A DNA stretch of 64,000 nt. Source: Polyangiaceae bacterium. GTDB lineage: Bacteria; Myxococcota_A; Polyangia; Polyangiales; Polyangiaceae. The translations under genes were made by a program, and so were the position numbers. This document shows, one piece after another, positions 42,037 to 50,662 of the stretch (positions within the stretch are counted from its first letter, which is position 1; each line of letters opens with the position of its first letter). The notes below the pieces were generated by a model that made no database searches, was not told the origin of the DNA, and saw only the letters and a list, made by a program, of their open reading frames with translations. The stretch covers positions 21,910 to 85,909 of the forward strand of contig JADLEQ010000034.1 in assembly GCA_020846005.1 (NCBI GenBank). Reading direction: 5' to 3'.

Positions 42037-43632
42037 GTGAACGCGAACGAGCGACCCGCTTCCACGGCGCCGATCCCGCCCCCCGGCTGGCGCTCCTCCG
42101 CGGGGCGCGAGGAGAGGCCGCGGCCGCGCCTGCCCTCCGCGGCGCTCCTCGGCATGGTGCTCGTCATCGCGACGGCGGGACTCGTCTACGAGCTCGCGAT
42201 GGCGGCCGTCGCCAGCTACGTGCTGGGCGACTCCGTGCGGCAGTACTCGCTCGTGATCGGGCTGTACCTGTCCGCGCTCGGGCTCGGCGCGTGGCTCTCG
42301 CGCTTCGTGACGCGCCGCCTCGAGGAGACGTTCGTGGACGTCGAGCTCGCCGCCGCGCTCGTCGGCGGGCTGTCCGCGCCGGGGCTGTTCCTCGCGTTCA
42401 GCCTCGGAGGGGCGTTCGAGCTGGTGCTCTACTCGATGGTGGTCGTGGTCGGGGCCCTGGTCGGGCTCGAGCTGCCGCTGCTCATGCGCATCCTCGAGGG
42501 GGAGCTCGAGCTGAAGGAGCTCCTCGCGCGGGCGCTCGGCGCCGACTACGTGGGCGCGCTCGCCGGCTCGATCGGCTTCTCGCTGGTGCTGGTCCCGGCG
42601 TTCGGCCTCGCGCGCTCGACGGTGGTCTGTGGGCTGCTGAACGGGGCGGTGGCGCTCGCGTCGACGTGGCTGCTCGATCCGGCGCACCGGGCGCGGGTGA
42701 TCGGCGCGCGCCTCCGGGCGATCGCCATCCTCGCGGTGCTGGGCGCGGCGCTTGCCGGCGGCAGCGATCTGGTCCGGGCGGCCGAGTCTCGGCGCCTCGA
42801 CGCGACGCTGCTCGAGTCGCGCGAGACGCCGTACCAGCGCATCACGCTCCTCGATCGCCGGGGCACGATCGAGCTCCACCTGAACGGACACCTGCAGTTC
42901 TCCAGCCTGGACGAGCATCGCTACCACGAGGCGCTCGTCCACCCCGCGGTGGGCGCGGCCGAGCGCCGCGCGCGGGTGCTCGTCGGGGGCGGCGGGGACG
43001 GCCTGGCCGTGCGCGAGATCCTCGCGTGGCCGGAGGTCCGCGAGGTGGTCCTCGTCGATCTCGATCCGGAGGTCACGCGGCTCGCGCGGGCGCACCCGAG
43101 GCTGCGCGGGCTGAACCGGGGCGCGCTCGACGATCCTCGCGTCCGGGTGCTGAACCTCGACGCCATGCGTTTCTTCGCCGAGGACGACGGCGTGTGGGAC
43201 GTGATCGTGCTCGATTTCCCCGATCCGAGCAGCTACGCCGTCGGCAAGCTGTTCTCCACCCGCTTCTACGCGACGGTGCGCGAGCGGCTCGCGGCGACGG
43301 GCGCGCTCGTCGTGCAGTCCACGTCCCCGTTCCTCGCGCGGCGGACGTTCTGGTGCGTCGTCGAGACACTCGAGGCGGTCGGCTTCACGACGCGGCCGTA
43401 CCACGCGTTCGTGCCGTCGTTCGGCGAGTGGGGCTTCGTGCTTGCGCGGCTGGGGCCGTTCCCGGAGCCGAGCGCGCTCCCGCCAGCGCCGCTCCGGTTC
43501 CTCGAGCCGGGGACGCTCCGCGGGCTGTTCCACTTCGCGGACGACATGGCGCGGGTGCCCGCGGGGGTAAACCGCCTGGACAACCAGCGACTCGTCGGGC
43601 TGTACCTCTCGGAGTGGAGCCGCTTCCTCTGA
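42037..43632 (+). CDS. Membrane-bound spermidine synthase-like aminopropyltransferase
   Basis: A 531-residue fusion of about six to seven N-terminal transmembrane helices (~35-245) and a C-terminal spermidine-synthase domain (~255-510). In the latter: YQRITLL, HLQFSSLDEHRYHEALVHPAV, SAM-type site VLVGGGGDGLAVREIL, and VIVLDFPDPSSYAVGKLFS with the catalytic Asp. It would transfer an aminopropyl group to a polyamine or related acceptor at the membrane. GTG start; likely in operon with DUF350. Confidence 0.88.
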   Translation: MNANERPASTAPIPPPGWRSSAGREERPRPRLPSAALLGMVLVIATAGLVYELAMAAVASYVLGDSVRQYSLVIGLYLSALGLGAWLSRFVTRRLEETFVDVELAAALVGGLSAPGLFLAFSLGGAFELVLYSMVVVVGALVGLELPLLMRILEGELELKELLARALGADYVGALAGSIGFSLVLVPAFGLARSTVVCGLLNGAVALASTWLLDPAHRARVIGARLRAIAILAVLGAALAGGSDLVRAAESRRLDATLLESRETPYQRITLLDRRGTIELHLNGHLQFSSLDEHRYHEALVHPAVGAAERRARVLVGGGGDGLAVREILAWPEVREVVLVDLDPEVTRLARAHPRLRGLNRGALDDPRVRVLNLDAMRFFAEDDGVWDVIVLDFPDPSSYAVGKLFSTRFYATVRERLAATGALVVQSTSPFLARRTFWCVVETLEAVGFTTRPYHAFVPSFGEWGFVLARLGPFPEPSALPPAPLRFLEPGTLRGLFHFADDMARVPAGVNRLDNQRLVGLYLSEWSRFL

Positions 43633-43642
43633 TCGGGACCGC

Positions 43643-43667
43643 GCGCGCGCGGCCGCTCCGCGCGCGC
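43643..43667. terminator. GC-rich hairpin between two convergent genes
   Basis: A perfect 10-base stem (GCGCGCGCGG / CCGCGCGCGC) with the 5-base loop CCGCT lies in the 43-base space between the ends of the spermidine synthase and Ser/Thr kinase genes. It could stop transcription from both sides, but no T-run follows, so the termination role is inferred. Confidence 0.45.
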
Positions 43668-43675
43668 CGGAGCGC

Positions 43676-45325
43676 TCAGAACCCCGGGTCGGTGACCTTC
43701 GGCGGGACGAAGCCGCCTGGCCGCTTCGTGGGGGGCTTGGCGGTCGCGGGCGGAGGCTCGGCCGTCTTCTCCGGCGCGGCCTTGGCGCCGCCGCGCGGGG
43801 GCGGATCCCCTCGGCCCGGGGACGGCGATCCCAACGTGGGCAGGCTATCCACGGAGAGCGCGCCAGGCTCCCCCGACGCGGACGCGGCGGCCGGCGCCGG
43901 GGCAGGCGCCGGGGTCGTCGCCGCTGCGACGGGGACCTCGCTCGTGGGCAGCGACGCCGGCGCGGGCGGCGCCTCGCCTCCGCCACGCGCGATCACGATC
44001 GCCGCGACGCCCCCCGCGGCGAGCAGGCCCAGGGCGATGGCGATCGGCGCGGCCATCGACCGCCGCTCCGGGCGCGGCGGGGTCGTCGGCGTCTGGGTGC
44101 CGAAGGGCGTCGGGACGATGCCGCTCGGCGCGGTCGCCGGCGCGTCGCTCACCGGGCCCGACCCCCCGAGGAGGTTCGGCAAGCCGGGCGGCGGAGGCAT
44201 CGCCGCCGTGATCACGGAGTGGTGGGAGGGCGGCGGGTGGCCGGTCGCGCTGACCAGCGAGTGGCGACCGACCTCGGCGAGCGGGCGGAGCCCGACGGGG
44301 CCGAACTCTTCGCCGCGCTGCGCGCGCTCGTCGGCGAGCCGGATCGCCTCCCGGAGCGCCGCGCGGCGCTCCTCGCCGCGCGAGCCGAGGAGCCCGTTGA
44401 CGTACCTGCCCACGTCCTCGGAGCGGACGCGCGGCATGGTCGGGGGGAAGGCCCGGTCGAGCGCGACCTCGAGCTCGGCGGCGGTCTGGTACCGCTTGCT
44501 CGGATCGCGATCGAGCGCCCGCATCACGACGGCCTCGAGCGGCTTCGGGTACTCGGGGTCGAGCGACCGAGGCGGCATCACCGGGCGATCGGAGACGATG
44601 TTGTGCAGCGTCGAGCCGTCGTTCTCGCCACGGAACGGGTGCTTGCCGGTCGTGAGCTGGTAGAGGACGATGCCGAGCGCGAACACGTCCGTGCGGCGGT
44701 CGACGACCTGGCCCATCGCCTGCTCCGGCGACATGTAGGACGGCTTGCCCTTGATCTGGCCGGCGTCGGTGTGCTCGGCGCCGCGATCCGCCACCCGCGC
44801 GACGCCGAAGTCGACCACCTTCACGACGCCGTCGAAGGTGACCAGGAGGTTCTGCGGCGACACGTCGCGGTGGACGAGGTTCAGCAGCAGGCCGCCGTCG
44901 TCGCGGAGTTCGTGCGCCGCGTGCAGACCGGCGCAGGCGTCCTGGATCACCTTCACGCCAACGTTGAGCGGGATGGCCTGCTGCGCCTTCGCCGCGGCGC
45001 GGCGGATCGCGCTGAGCGGCTCGCCGTCCACCCATTCCATCACGATGTAGAGCAGGTCGTCCTGCTCGCCGAGATCGAAGATCTCGCCTACGTTCGGGTG
45101 GCGGATCCGCGCGAGGATGCCCGCCTCGTCGAGGAACATCTGCTCGAAATGCGGGTCGTCCGAGATGGTCGGCAACATCGTCTTGATGGCGACCGTCTTG
45201 CTGAACCCTCGCGTCCCCTTGAGCCGCGCCGCCCAGACGGCCGCCATCCCGCCCTGGGCGATCGGTACGAGGAACTCGTACCGGCCGAGCGTCTGACCCG
45301 GCTGGATGTCCCCGAGCGTGCGCAT
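43676..45325 (-). CDS. Ser/Thr protein kinase (Pkn type) with C-terminal membrane anchor
   Basis: A 549-residue Hanks-type kinase. Kinase domain ~16-285: Gly loop AQGGMAAVW, Lys48 in VAIKTM, HRDVSPQN (Asp154) and DFG (Asp172), plus an activation segment with SYMSPEQA. A juxtamembrane segment leads to one transmembrane helix (~430-452) and a Pro/Ala-rich outer tail ending in KVTDPGF. The tail has no PASTA or other sensor repeats. Typical of the large myxobacterial kinase family; target unknown. ATG at 45325. Confidence 0.93.
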   Translation of the reverse strand: MRTLGDIQPGQTLGRYEFLVPIAQGGMAAVWAARLKGTRGFSKTVAIKTMLPTISDDPHFEQMFLDEAGILARIRHPNVGEIFDLGEQDDLLYIVMEWVDGEPLSAIRRAAAKAQQAIPLNVGVKVIQDACAGLHAAHELRDDGGLLLNLVHRDVSPQNLLVTFDGVVKVVDFGVARVADRGAEHTDAGQIKGKPSYMSPEQAMGQVVDRRTDVFALGIVLYQLTTGKHPFRGENDGSTLHNIVSDRPVMPPRSLDPEYPKPLEAVVMRALDRDPSKRYQTAAELEVALDRAFPPTMPRVRSEDVGRYVNGLLGSRGEERRAALREAIRLADERAQRGEEFGPVGLRPLAEVGRHSLVSATGHPPPSHHSVITAAMPPPPGLPNLLGGSGPVSDAPATAPSGIVPTPFGTQTPTTPPRPERRSMAAPIAIALGLLAAGGVAAIVIARGGGEAPPAPASLPTSEVPVAAATTPAPAPAPAAASASGEPGALSVDSLPTLGSPSPGRGDPPPRGGAKAAPEKTAEPPPATAKPPTKRPGGFVPPKVTDPGF

Positions 45326-45511
45326 GAGGTGCCGGGAGCGTGGCAGAGCGCCGGGGCCAGCACAAGCGGCGCCAATGTGGGCTGATGTGGGCTTGCGCCG
45401 GAGTCGGTCACGCGCTGCGTCGGCGCGGCGGACGCGGGGAGGTGATGCCCCGGGCGCCGCGGCGACCGCCTTTCCCGAGCGGACCGCGTGGTCCTCCGGT
45501 ATCACGTCGCC

Positions 45512-47014
45512 ATGCCGGATGCCCCCGGTGGTCGACCGGAGCCGGAGCCGCGCGCCGCGGCGCCCCGCGCGCTCGGGCTGGCGGGGGTGGTCGTCGGCGT
45601 CGTGGCGAGCGGCGGACTCCTGGCGCTGGCGCTCCGGAGCCTCGAGCCGGGCGATGTCGTGGCGGCGTGGCGCAGCTCCACCCCGTGGCCGTGGATCCCG
45701 CTCGCCGTAGCGGCGTACCTCGCGGGGCACCTCGTGCGAGGGCAGCGCTGCCGGACGCTGGTCCGCGCTCACGCGCCGCTCGGGCTCGTGGCGGCCAGCA
45801 ACGTGGTCGTGCTCGGCTACGCGAGCAACAACGTCCTCCCCGCGCGGCTCGGCGAGCTCGTCCGCGCGGGGGTCCTCGCCGAGCGCACGGGCATGCCGGT
45901 CACCCAGGCGCTCACCGTCACGCTGCTCGAGCGCCTCCTCGACGCGCTCGCCGTGCTCGCGTTCCTCGTGCTGGCGATGACGCGGCTCCCGCCCGACCCG
46001 TGGACGCTCGAGATCGCGCGCGTCGCGGGCGTCGGCCTGGGCGTCGCCGGCGCGGCCCTCGCGACGGCCGCGCTCGCCCCCGGGCTGGTGATCGCGTCGG
46101 TCGCCCGCGCGACGGCCGGGCTCGGCGCGAACACACAGACCCGCGCCGTCCGGCTCACCGCAGGGGTGGTGGACGCCGTGGTCACGCTGCGCGAGCCGTC
46201 CGTGCTCGCCCCGGTGCTCGGCACGAGCCTGCTCGTGTGGGCGCTCGAGACGGCGATGTTCGTGCTCCTGCTCCCTGCGTTCGGCCTCGCCGCCGATCCG
46301 TGGCGGGGCGCGGCCGTGATGAGCGTCGCCAACCTGGGCATCCTCGTGCCGTCGACGCCGGGCTACGTCGGGACCTTCCACTGGTTCTGCGCGAACGCGC
46401 TCGGCGCCCAGGGCGTCGACGCGCCCACCGCGCTCGCCTACGCGGTGGTCGCGCACCTGTCGTTCTTCGTGCCGGTGACGGCCTGGGGCGCCGTCGCCCT
46501 CCTCGGCCACGGCGTCCGGGTCGGCCGCGCGGTGGCGCTCGCGCGATCGGCGCGGCGTCCCGGCCCGGGCGGCGAGGTCGCGGGGTGGGCCTACCGCCGG
46601 GTGGCGCTGCGCGCCGCGCCGGGCGCCGCCGAGCCGCCGCCGCCCCCGCCCTTCCTCCGCGCGCTGGCGGAGGCGCTGGTGGACGGCACGGGCGCGCCGC
46701 CCGAGCCCGCCGCGCTCGACCGCGCGGCGCGCTTCGCGGCGCTGCAGCTCCGCGCGCTCCCGCCGGCGCTCCGCGCGGCGCACGCGGCGGGCCTGGCGGG
46801 CTTCCGCGCGTGGATCACCGTGCGGCACGGGCGCTCGTTCCACCGGCTGGCGGTGCCCGCGCGGCGCCGCGCCGTCGACGCCTGGGCGTTCGGGCCGATC
46901 GCGCCGCTCCGCCAGCTGCTCCGCCCCCTCCGCTCGCTGCTGCTCCTCGGCTACTTCGAGTCGGTCGCCTCGGCGGAGCGGGGGGGGCGCGCCCCGCGCG
47001 AGGCGGCGCCATGA
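45512..47014 (+). CDS. Flippase-like membrane protein fused to an alcohol-oxidase N-domain-like region
   Basis: About 500 residues. Residues ~25-345 are a UPF0104/AglD-type lysylphosphatidylglycerol-synthase TM region with conserved YASNNVLPARLGELVRAG and NLGILVPSTPGYVGTF, about eight spans. Residues ~375-495 resemble the all-helical accessory domain that precedes the catalytic part of long-chain alcohol oxidases (FLRALAEALVDGT, AALQLRALPPALR, LLRPLRSLLLLGYFES). The fusion is unusual. It ends in an ATGA overlap with the GMC oxidoreductase, its presumed partner. A GTG 8 codons upstream is the alternative start. Confidence 0.8.
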   Translation: MPDAPGGRPEPEPRAAAPRALGLAGVVVGVVASGGLLALALRSLEPGDVVAAWRSSTPWPWIPLAVAAYLAGHLVRGQRCRTLVRAHAPLGLVAASNVVVLGYASNNVLPARLGELVRAGVLAERTGMPVTQALTVTLLERLLDALAVLAFLVLAMTRLPPDPWTLEIARVAGVGLGVAGAALATAALAPGLVIASVARATAGLGANTQTRAVRLTAGVVDAVVTLREPSVLAPVLGTSLLVWALETAMFVLLLPAFGLAADPWRGAAVMSVANLGILVPSTPGYVGTFHWFCANALGAQGVDAPTALAYAVVAHLSFFVPVTAWGAVALLGHGVRVGRAVALARSARRPGPGGEVAGWAYRRVALRAAPGAAEPPPPPPFLRALAEALVDGTGAPPEPAALDRAARFAALQLRALPPALRAAHAAGLAGFRAWITVRHGRSFHRLAVPARRRAVDAWAFGPIAPLRQLLRPLRSLLLLGYFESVASAERGGRAPREAAP

Positions 47015-48480
47015 GCGGGGCGCCCGCGCGCCGCGCGCAGGTGCTCGTGATCGGCTCGGGGGCGGGCGGGGCGACCGCCGCCCTCACGCTGGCCGAGCGG
47101 GGCCACGACGTGCTCGTGCTGGAGGAGGGGCCGCGGATCCCGGACTCGCGGTACGGCGGCGACGCGGTCGACGCGATGGACACCTGGTACCGGGATCGGG
47201 GGATGACTCCCATCCTCGGGAGGGTACCCATCGGGTTCGTCGAGGGTCGCTGCGTCGGCGGCAGCACGGAGATCAACAGCGGCTTCTGGCACCGGACGCC
47301 TCGGGAGACCCTCCTCCGCTGGAGGACGCGCTTCGGCCTCGACGTGACGCCGGAGGAGCTAGAGCCGTGTTTCGCCTGGGCGGAGGCGCTGCTCCATGTG
47401 TCGCTCCACGCGGGGCCGCGGCCCGCGTCGACGGAGCTCTTCGCGCGCGGCATCGAGCGCATGGGGTGGAGCGCGCAGGAGGTGCCCCGCGCGGCGCGAG
47501 GCTGCCAGGGCTCGAACGCGTGCGCCCAAGGGTGTCCCACGGGCGCGAAGCAGGGCGTCACGCGCCGGCTGCTGCCCGCGGCGGTCGCCGCCGGGGCGCG
47601 CGTCGTCGCCGACTGCCGAGCGAAGCTGCTCACCCGGCGCGGTCCGCGGGTCACCGGGGTGTTCGCCGAGCTCGGGCTCGGGGACGGCCGCCGCGAGCTC
47701 GTCCACTTCGAGGCCGACCACGTGGTCGTGGCGGGGGGCCCGCTGCAGACACCGTTCCTGCTGCGCCGGAGCGGGTTCCGCTACAACGTCGGCGCGACGC
47801 TCGGCCTCCACCCGATGCTGAAGGTCGTCGCGCGCTTCCCGGCCCCGGTGGACGCCGAGGCGGGCGTGCTCCCGCTGCTCGGCGTGCGCGAGTTCTGGCC
47901 CGACGTGTCTCTGGGCGGCGCGTTCACCACGCGCGGGCACCTCGCGATGCAGCTCTCCGACGCGTGGCCGGCCGCCCGCGGGCTCCTCGCCGAGCGGCGT
48001 CACCTCGCGAGCTACTACGTGGCCGTGCGCGGGAGCGGCGCCGGCGCGGTGCGCCCGGCGGCGTTCGGCGAGGCGCCCCGCGTGACCTACGATCTCTCGA
48101 CCGACGACCTGCGCCACCTGAGCCAGGGGCTCGGGCGCCTGGCGTCGGCGCTCCTCGCCGCGGGCGCGACCGAGGTGTGGCCGACGGTGCAGCGCCTCGG
48201 TCCCATCCGCGCCGAGGCGGACGCCGTCCGCTGGCTCGACGAGCTCCTCGATCGGCGCCGCCTGTCGCTCACCACCGTCCACGCGTTCTCGAGCTGCCCG
48301 ATGGGGGAGCTCCACGAGCGCACGGCGACGGACTCGCGCGGCCGGCTCCGAGGCACCGAGAACGTCACGCTGCTCGACGCGAGCGTCTTGCCCGACTCCC
48401 CCGGCGTGAACCCCCAGGGCAGCGTGATGGGCCTCGCGCGACACAACGCCCTCCGGTTGGCGGACGAGCTCGCTCGCTGA
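47011..48480 (+). CDS. GMC-family FAD oxidoreductase (alcohol/sterol oxidase-like)
   Basis: A 489-residue flavoenzyme. FAD site VLVIGSGAGGATAALTLAERG, then FVEGRCVGGSTEINSGFW, a central CQGSNACAQGCPTGAK that is Cys-rich and common in long-chain alcohol oxidase-like bacterial members, and the C-terminal active-site HAFSSCPMGE and NPQGSVMGLARHNALRLAD. It would oxidise an alcohol, long-chain or sterol-like, substrate unknown. It overlaps the preceding gene by 4 bases and is 44 bases before the first SDR. Confidence 0.88.
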   Translation: MSGAPARRAQVLVIGSGAGGATAALTLAERGHDVLVLEEGPRIPDSRYGGDAVDAMDTWYRDRGMTPILGRVPIGFVEGRCVGGSTEINSGFWHRTPRETLLRWRTRFGLDVTPEELEPCFAWAEALLHVSLHAGPRPASTELFARGIERMGWSAQEVPRAARGCQGSNACAQGCPTGAKQGVTRRLLPAAVAAGARVVADCRAKLLTRRGPRVTGVFAELGLGDGRRELVHFEADHVVVAGGPLQTPFLLRRSGFRYNVGATLGLHPMLKVVARFPAPVDAEAGVLPLLGVREFWPDVSLGGAFTTRGHLAMQLSDAWPAARGLLAERRHLASYYVAVRGSGAGAVRPAAFGEAPRVTYDLSTDDLRHLSQGLGRLASALLAAGATEVWPTVQRLGPIRAEADAVRWLDELLDRRRLSLTTVHAFSSCPMGELHERTATDSRGRLRGTENVTLLDASVLPDSPGVNPQGSVMGLARHNALRLADELAR

Positions 48481-48524
48481 CCGCCCACCTCGCCCCCGGG
48501 CGGGCGCCGTGCCAGGACTCGCCC

Positions 48525-49577
48525 ATGCCGCTCGCCCTCGTGACGGGAGCCCCCGGCTGGCTCGGCACCTCGCTCGTCGAGGCGCTCATCCACGGACTCC
48601 CCGACGTCCCACGGCTCCGCGCCCCGACCGCCGACCTCGAGGTGCGCTGCCTCGTCCGACCGGGCCAGCCGGCGGAGGAGCTCGCGGCGCTCGGCCCGCG
48701 GGTGGTCACCGTCGCGGGCGATCTCTGCGATCCCGGGTCGCTCGCCCGGTTCGTGGAGCCCGCGCGGGGCGCGACGCTCTTCCACGTCGCCGGCGTCGTC
48801 CACCCGACACGCGGGACGCGCGAGCTGCTCCAGGTGAACGCCGAGGGCACACGCGAGCTGCTCCAGGCGGCGGCCCGCGCCGGCGTGCGCCGCTTCGTCC
48901 ACGTCTCCAGCAACTCCCCCATCGGCGTGAACGCGAGCCCGGCCGAGTCCTTCGACGAGTCGGCGCCCTACGCGCCGTACCTGACCTACGGGCTCAGCAA
49001 GAAGCTGGCGGAGGACCACGTGAACGCCGCGGGCCGGCGCGGCGATCTCGAGACGGTGATCGTGCGACCGCCGTGGTTCTACGGGCCCCGCCAACCGCCG
49101 CGCCAGAGCCTGTTCTTCTCCATGATCCGCCGGGGCGAGGTGCCGATCGTCGGCGGAGGAGAGAACCGCCGCTCGATGGCCTACGTCGGCAACATCTGTC
49201 ACGGCCTCCTGCTAGCGGCGCAGACCCCGGAGGCGGCGTCCGAGACGTTCTGGATCGCGGACGCCGAGCCGTACACGATGAACGAGATCGTCGACACCAT
49301 CGAGCGCGTGCTTGAGCGGGACTTCGGCCTCGCGTGCGCCCACCGCCGCGTGCGGCTCCCCGGGCTCGCGAGCGAGCTCGCCTGGCTCGGCGATCGCGCG
49401 CTCCAGTCGGTGGGGCTCTACCACCAGAAGCTCCACGTGCTCTCCGAGATGAACAAGACGATCGCCTGCCGCATCGACAAGGCGCGCCGCGTGCTCGGCT
49501 ACGAGCCGGCGATCGCGCTCGAGGAGGGCATGCGCCGCTCGCTCCGCTGGTGCCTCGATCACGGGGGGGTCGTCTGA
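48525..49577 (+). CDS. Extended SDR / 3-beta-HSD-like NAD(P)-dependent epimerase/dehydratase
   Basis: A 350-residue SDR. Glycine motif TGAPGWLGTSLVEAL, DL in VTVAGDLCD, VSSNSPIGV with catalytic Ser, and YGLSKKLAEDHV with Tyr/Lys. An insertion and a C-terminal substrate domain with PPWFYGPRQ and a helix-rich end. Similar members act on sterol or lipid carbinols. Its TGA overlaps the next ATG (TGATG). Confidence 0.88.
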   Translation: MPLALVTGAPGWLGTSLVEALIHGLPDVPRLRAPTADLEVRCLVRPGQPAEELAALGPRVVTVAGDLCDPGSLARFVEPARGATLFHVAGVVHPTRGTRELLQVNAEGTRELLQAAARAGVRRFVHVSSNSPIGVNASPAESFDESAPYAPYLTYGLSKKLAEDHVNAAGRRGDLETVIVRPPWFYGPRQPPRQSLFFSMIRRGEVPIVGGGENRRSMAYVGNICHGLLLAAQTPEAASETFWIADAEPYTMNEIVDTIERVLERDFGLACAHRRVRLPGLASELAWLGDRALQSVGLYHQKLHVLSEMNKTIACRIDKARRVLGYEPAIALEEGMRRSLRWCLDHGGVV

Positions 49578-50620
49578 TGCCCACCGCGCTGGTGACCGGC
49601 GGCTCGGGCTACTTCGGCGAGATCGTGGTCCGCCGCCTGCTCGACCGCGGGTGGTCCGTCACGGTGTTCGATCGCGTGGACGTGCCGGATCGGCCGCGCG
49701 AGGTGCGGTTCCTGCGTGGAGACATCCGCGACGCGCGGGCGGTGCGGGCCGCGTGCGAGGGCGTAGAGGTCGTCCATCACGCGGTCGCGCAGGTGCCGCT
49801 GGCGAAGGACGCCGCGCTGTTCCGCGGGGTGAACGTCGACGGCACCCGTCACCTGCTCGAGGCCGTGCGCCTCGCGGGTGTGCGGAAGACGGTCCTCGTG
49901 TCGTCGAGCGCCGTGTTCGGCGTGCCGTCGCGCAACCCAGTGGACGACAGCGTCCGGCCCGCGCCGCGCGAGGCATACGGCCGCGCGAAGCTCGAGGGCG
50001 AGGAGCTCGCGCGCGAGGCGTGCCGGCGCCACGGGCTGGACGTGACGATCGTCCGGCCGCGCACGATCCTCGGGCACGGGCGGCTCGGGATCTTCCAGAT
50101 CCTGTTCGAGTGGGTCCGGACGGGCGCCGACGTGTGGGTGCTCGGCCAGGGCGACAACCGCTACCAGTTCGTCCACGCCGACGACCTCGCCGACGCGTGC
50201 CTGCGCGCCGCCGATCGGCCCGGCGCGGCGACGTACAACATCGGCACGGACCGCTTCGGCACCATGCGCGAGCTCCTCGAGGGGCTGGTGCGCCACGCCG
50301 GGACCCGGAGCCGGGTCCGGAGCCTGCCGTTCGGGCCTACGGTGCGGGCGATGGAGCTCGCGAGCCGCCTCGGGGCCTCGCCGCTCGGGGCGTACCACTC
50401 CCTGATGTACGGGCGCGAGATGTTCTTCGACCTCGCGCGCCCGATGCGCGAGCTCGGGTGGCGCCCGCGCCGCTCCAACGACGAGATGATCCAGGAGAGC
50501 TACGATCACTACGTCGCCCACCGCGAGGAGATCCTCGCGCGCCGCGACGCCTCGCACCACCGCTCGGCCGTCCGGCGCGGCGCGCTCCGGCTGCTCGAGC
50601 TCGTGCCCCGCTGGCCGTGA
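49577..50620 (+). CDS. Second extended SDR / NAD-dependent epimerase-dehydratase
   Basis: A 347-residue SDR: TGGSGYFGEIVVRRLLDRG, LRGDIRD, VSSSAVFG, and Tyr-Lys in EAYGRAKLEGEELAREA. It has a characteristic RPRTILGHGRLGIFQILF substrate loop. The end is basic. Both SDRs differ in sequence, so they are not recent duplicates. Fourth gene of the flippase-GMC-SDR-SDR cluster, overlapping its neighbour by one base. Confidence 0.88.
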   Translation: MPTALVTGGSGYFGEIVVRRLLDRGWSVTVFDRVDVPDRPREVRFLRGDIRDARAVRAACEGVEVVHHAVAQVPLAKDAALFRGVNVDGTRHLLEAVRLAGVRKTVLVSSSAVFGVPSRNPVDDSVRPAPREAYGRAKLEGEELAREACRRHGLDVTIVRPRTILGHGRLGIFQILFEWVRTGADVWVLGQGDNRYQFVHADDLADACLRAADRPGAATYNIGTDRFGTMRELLEGLVRHAGTRSRVRSLPFGPTVRAMELASRLGASPLGAYHSLMYGREMFFDLARPMRELGWRPRRSNDEMIQESYDHYVAHREEILARRDASHHRSAVRRGALRLLELVPRWP

Positions 50621-50662
50621 CGCCGGCGGTCGCCGCCGCCCGCGCGTGATAGACACGGCGGG

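Noticed and set aside
43676..46843. Extension of the Ser/Thr kinase frame upstream to 46843
   Set aside because: The upstream part is Arg/Glu-rich shadow of the flippase gene on the other strand; the kinase fold begins just after the ATG at 45325.
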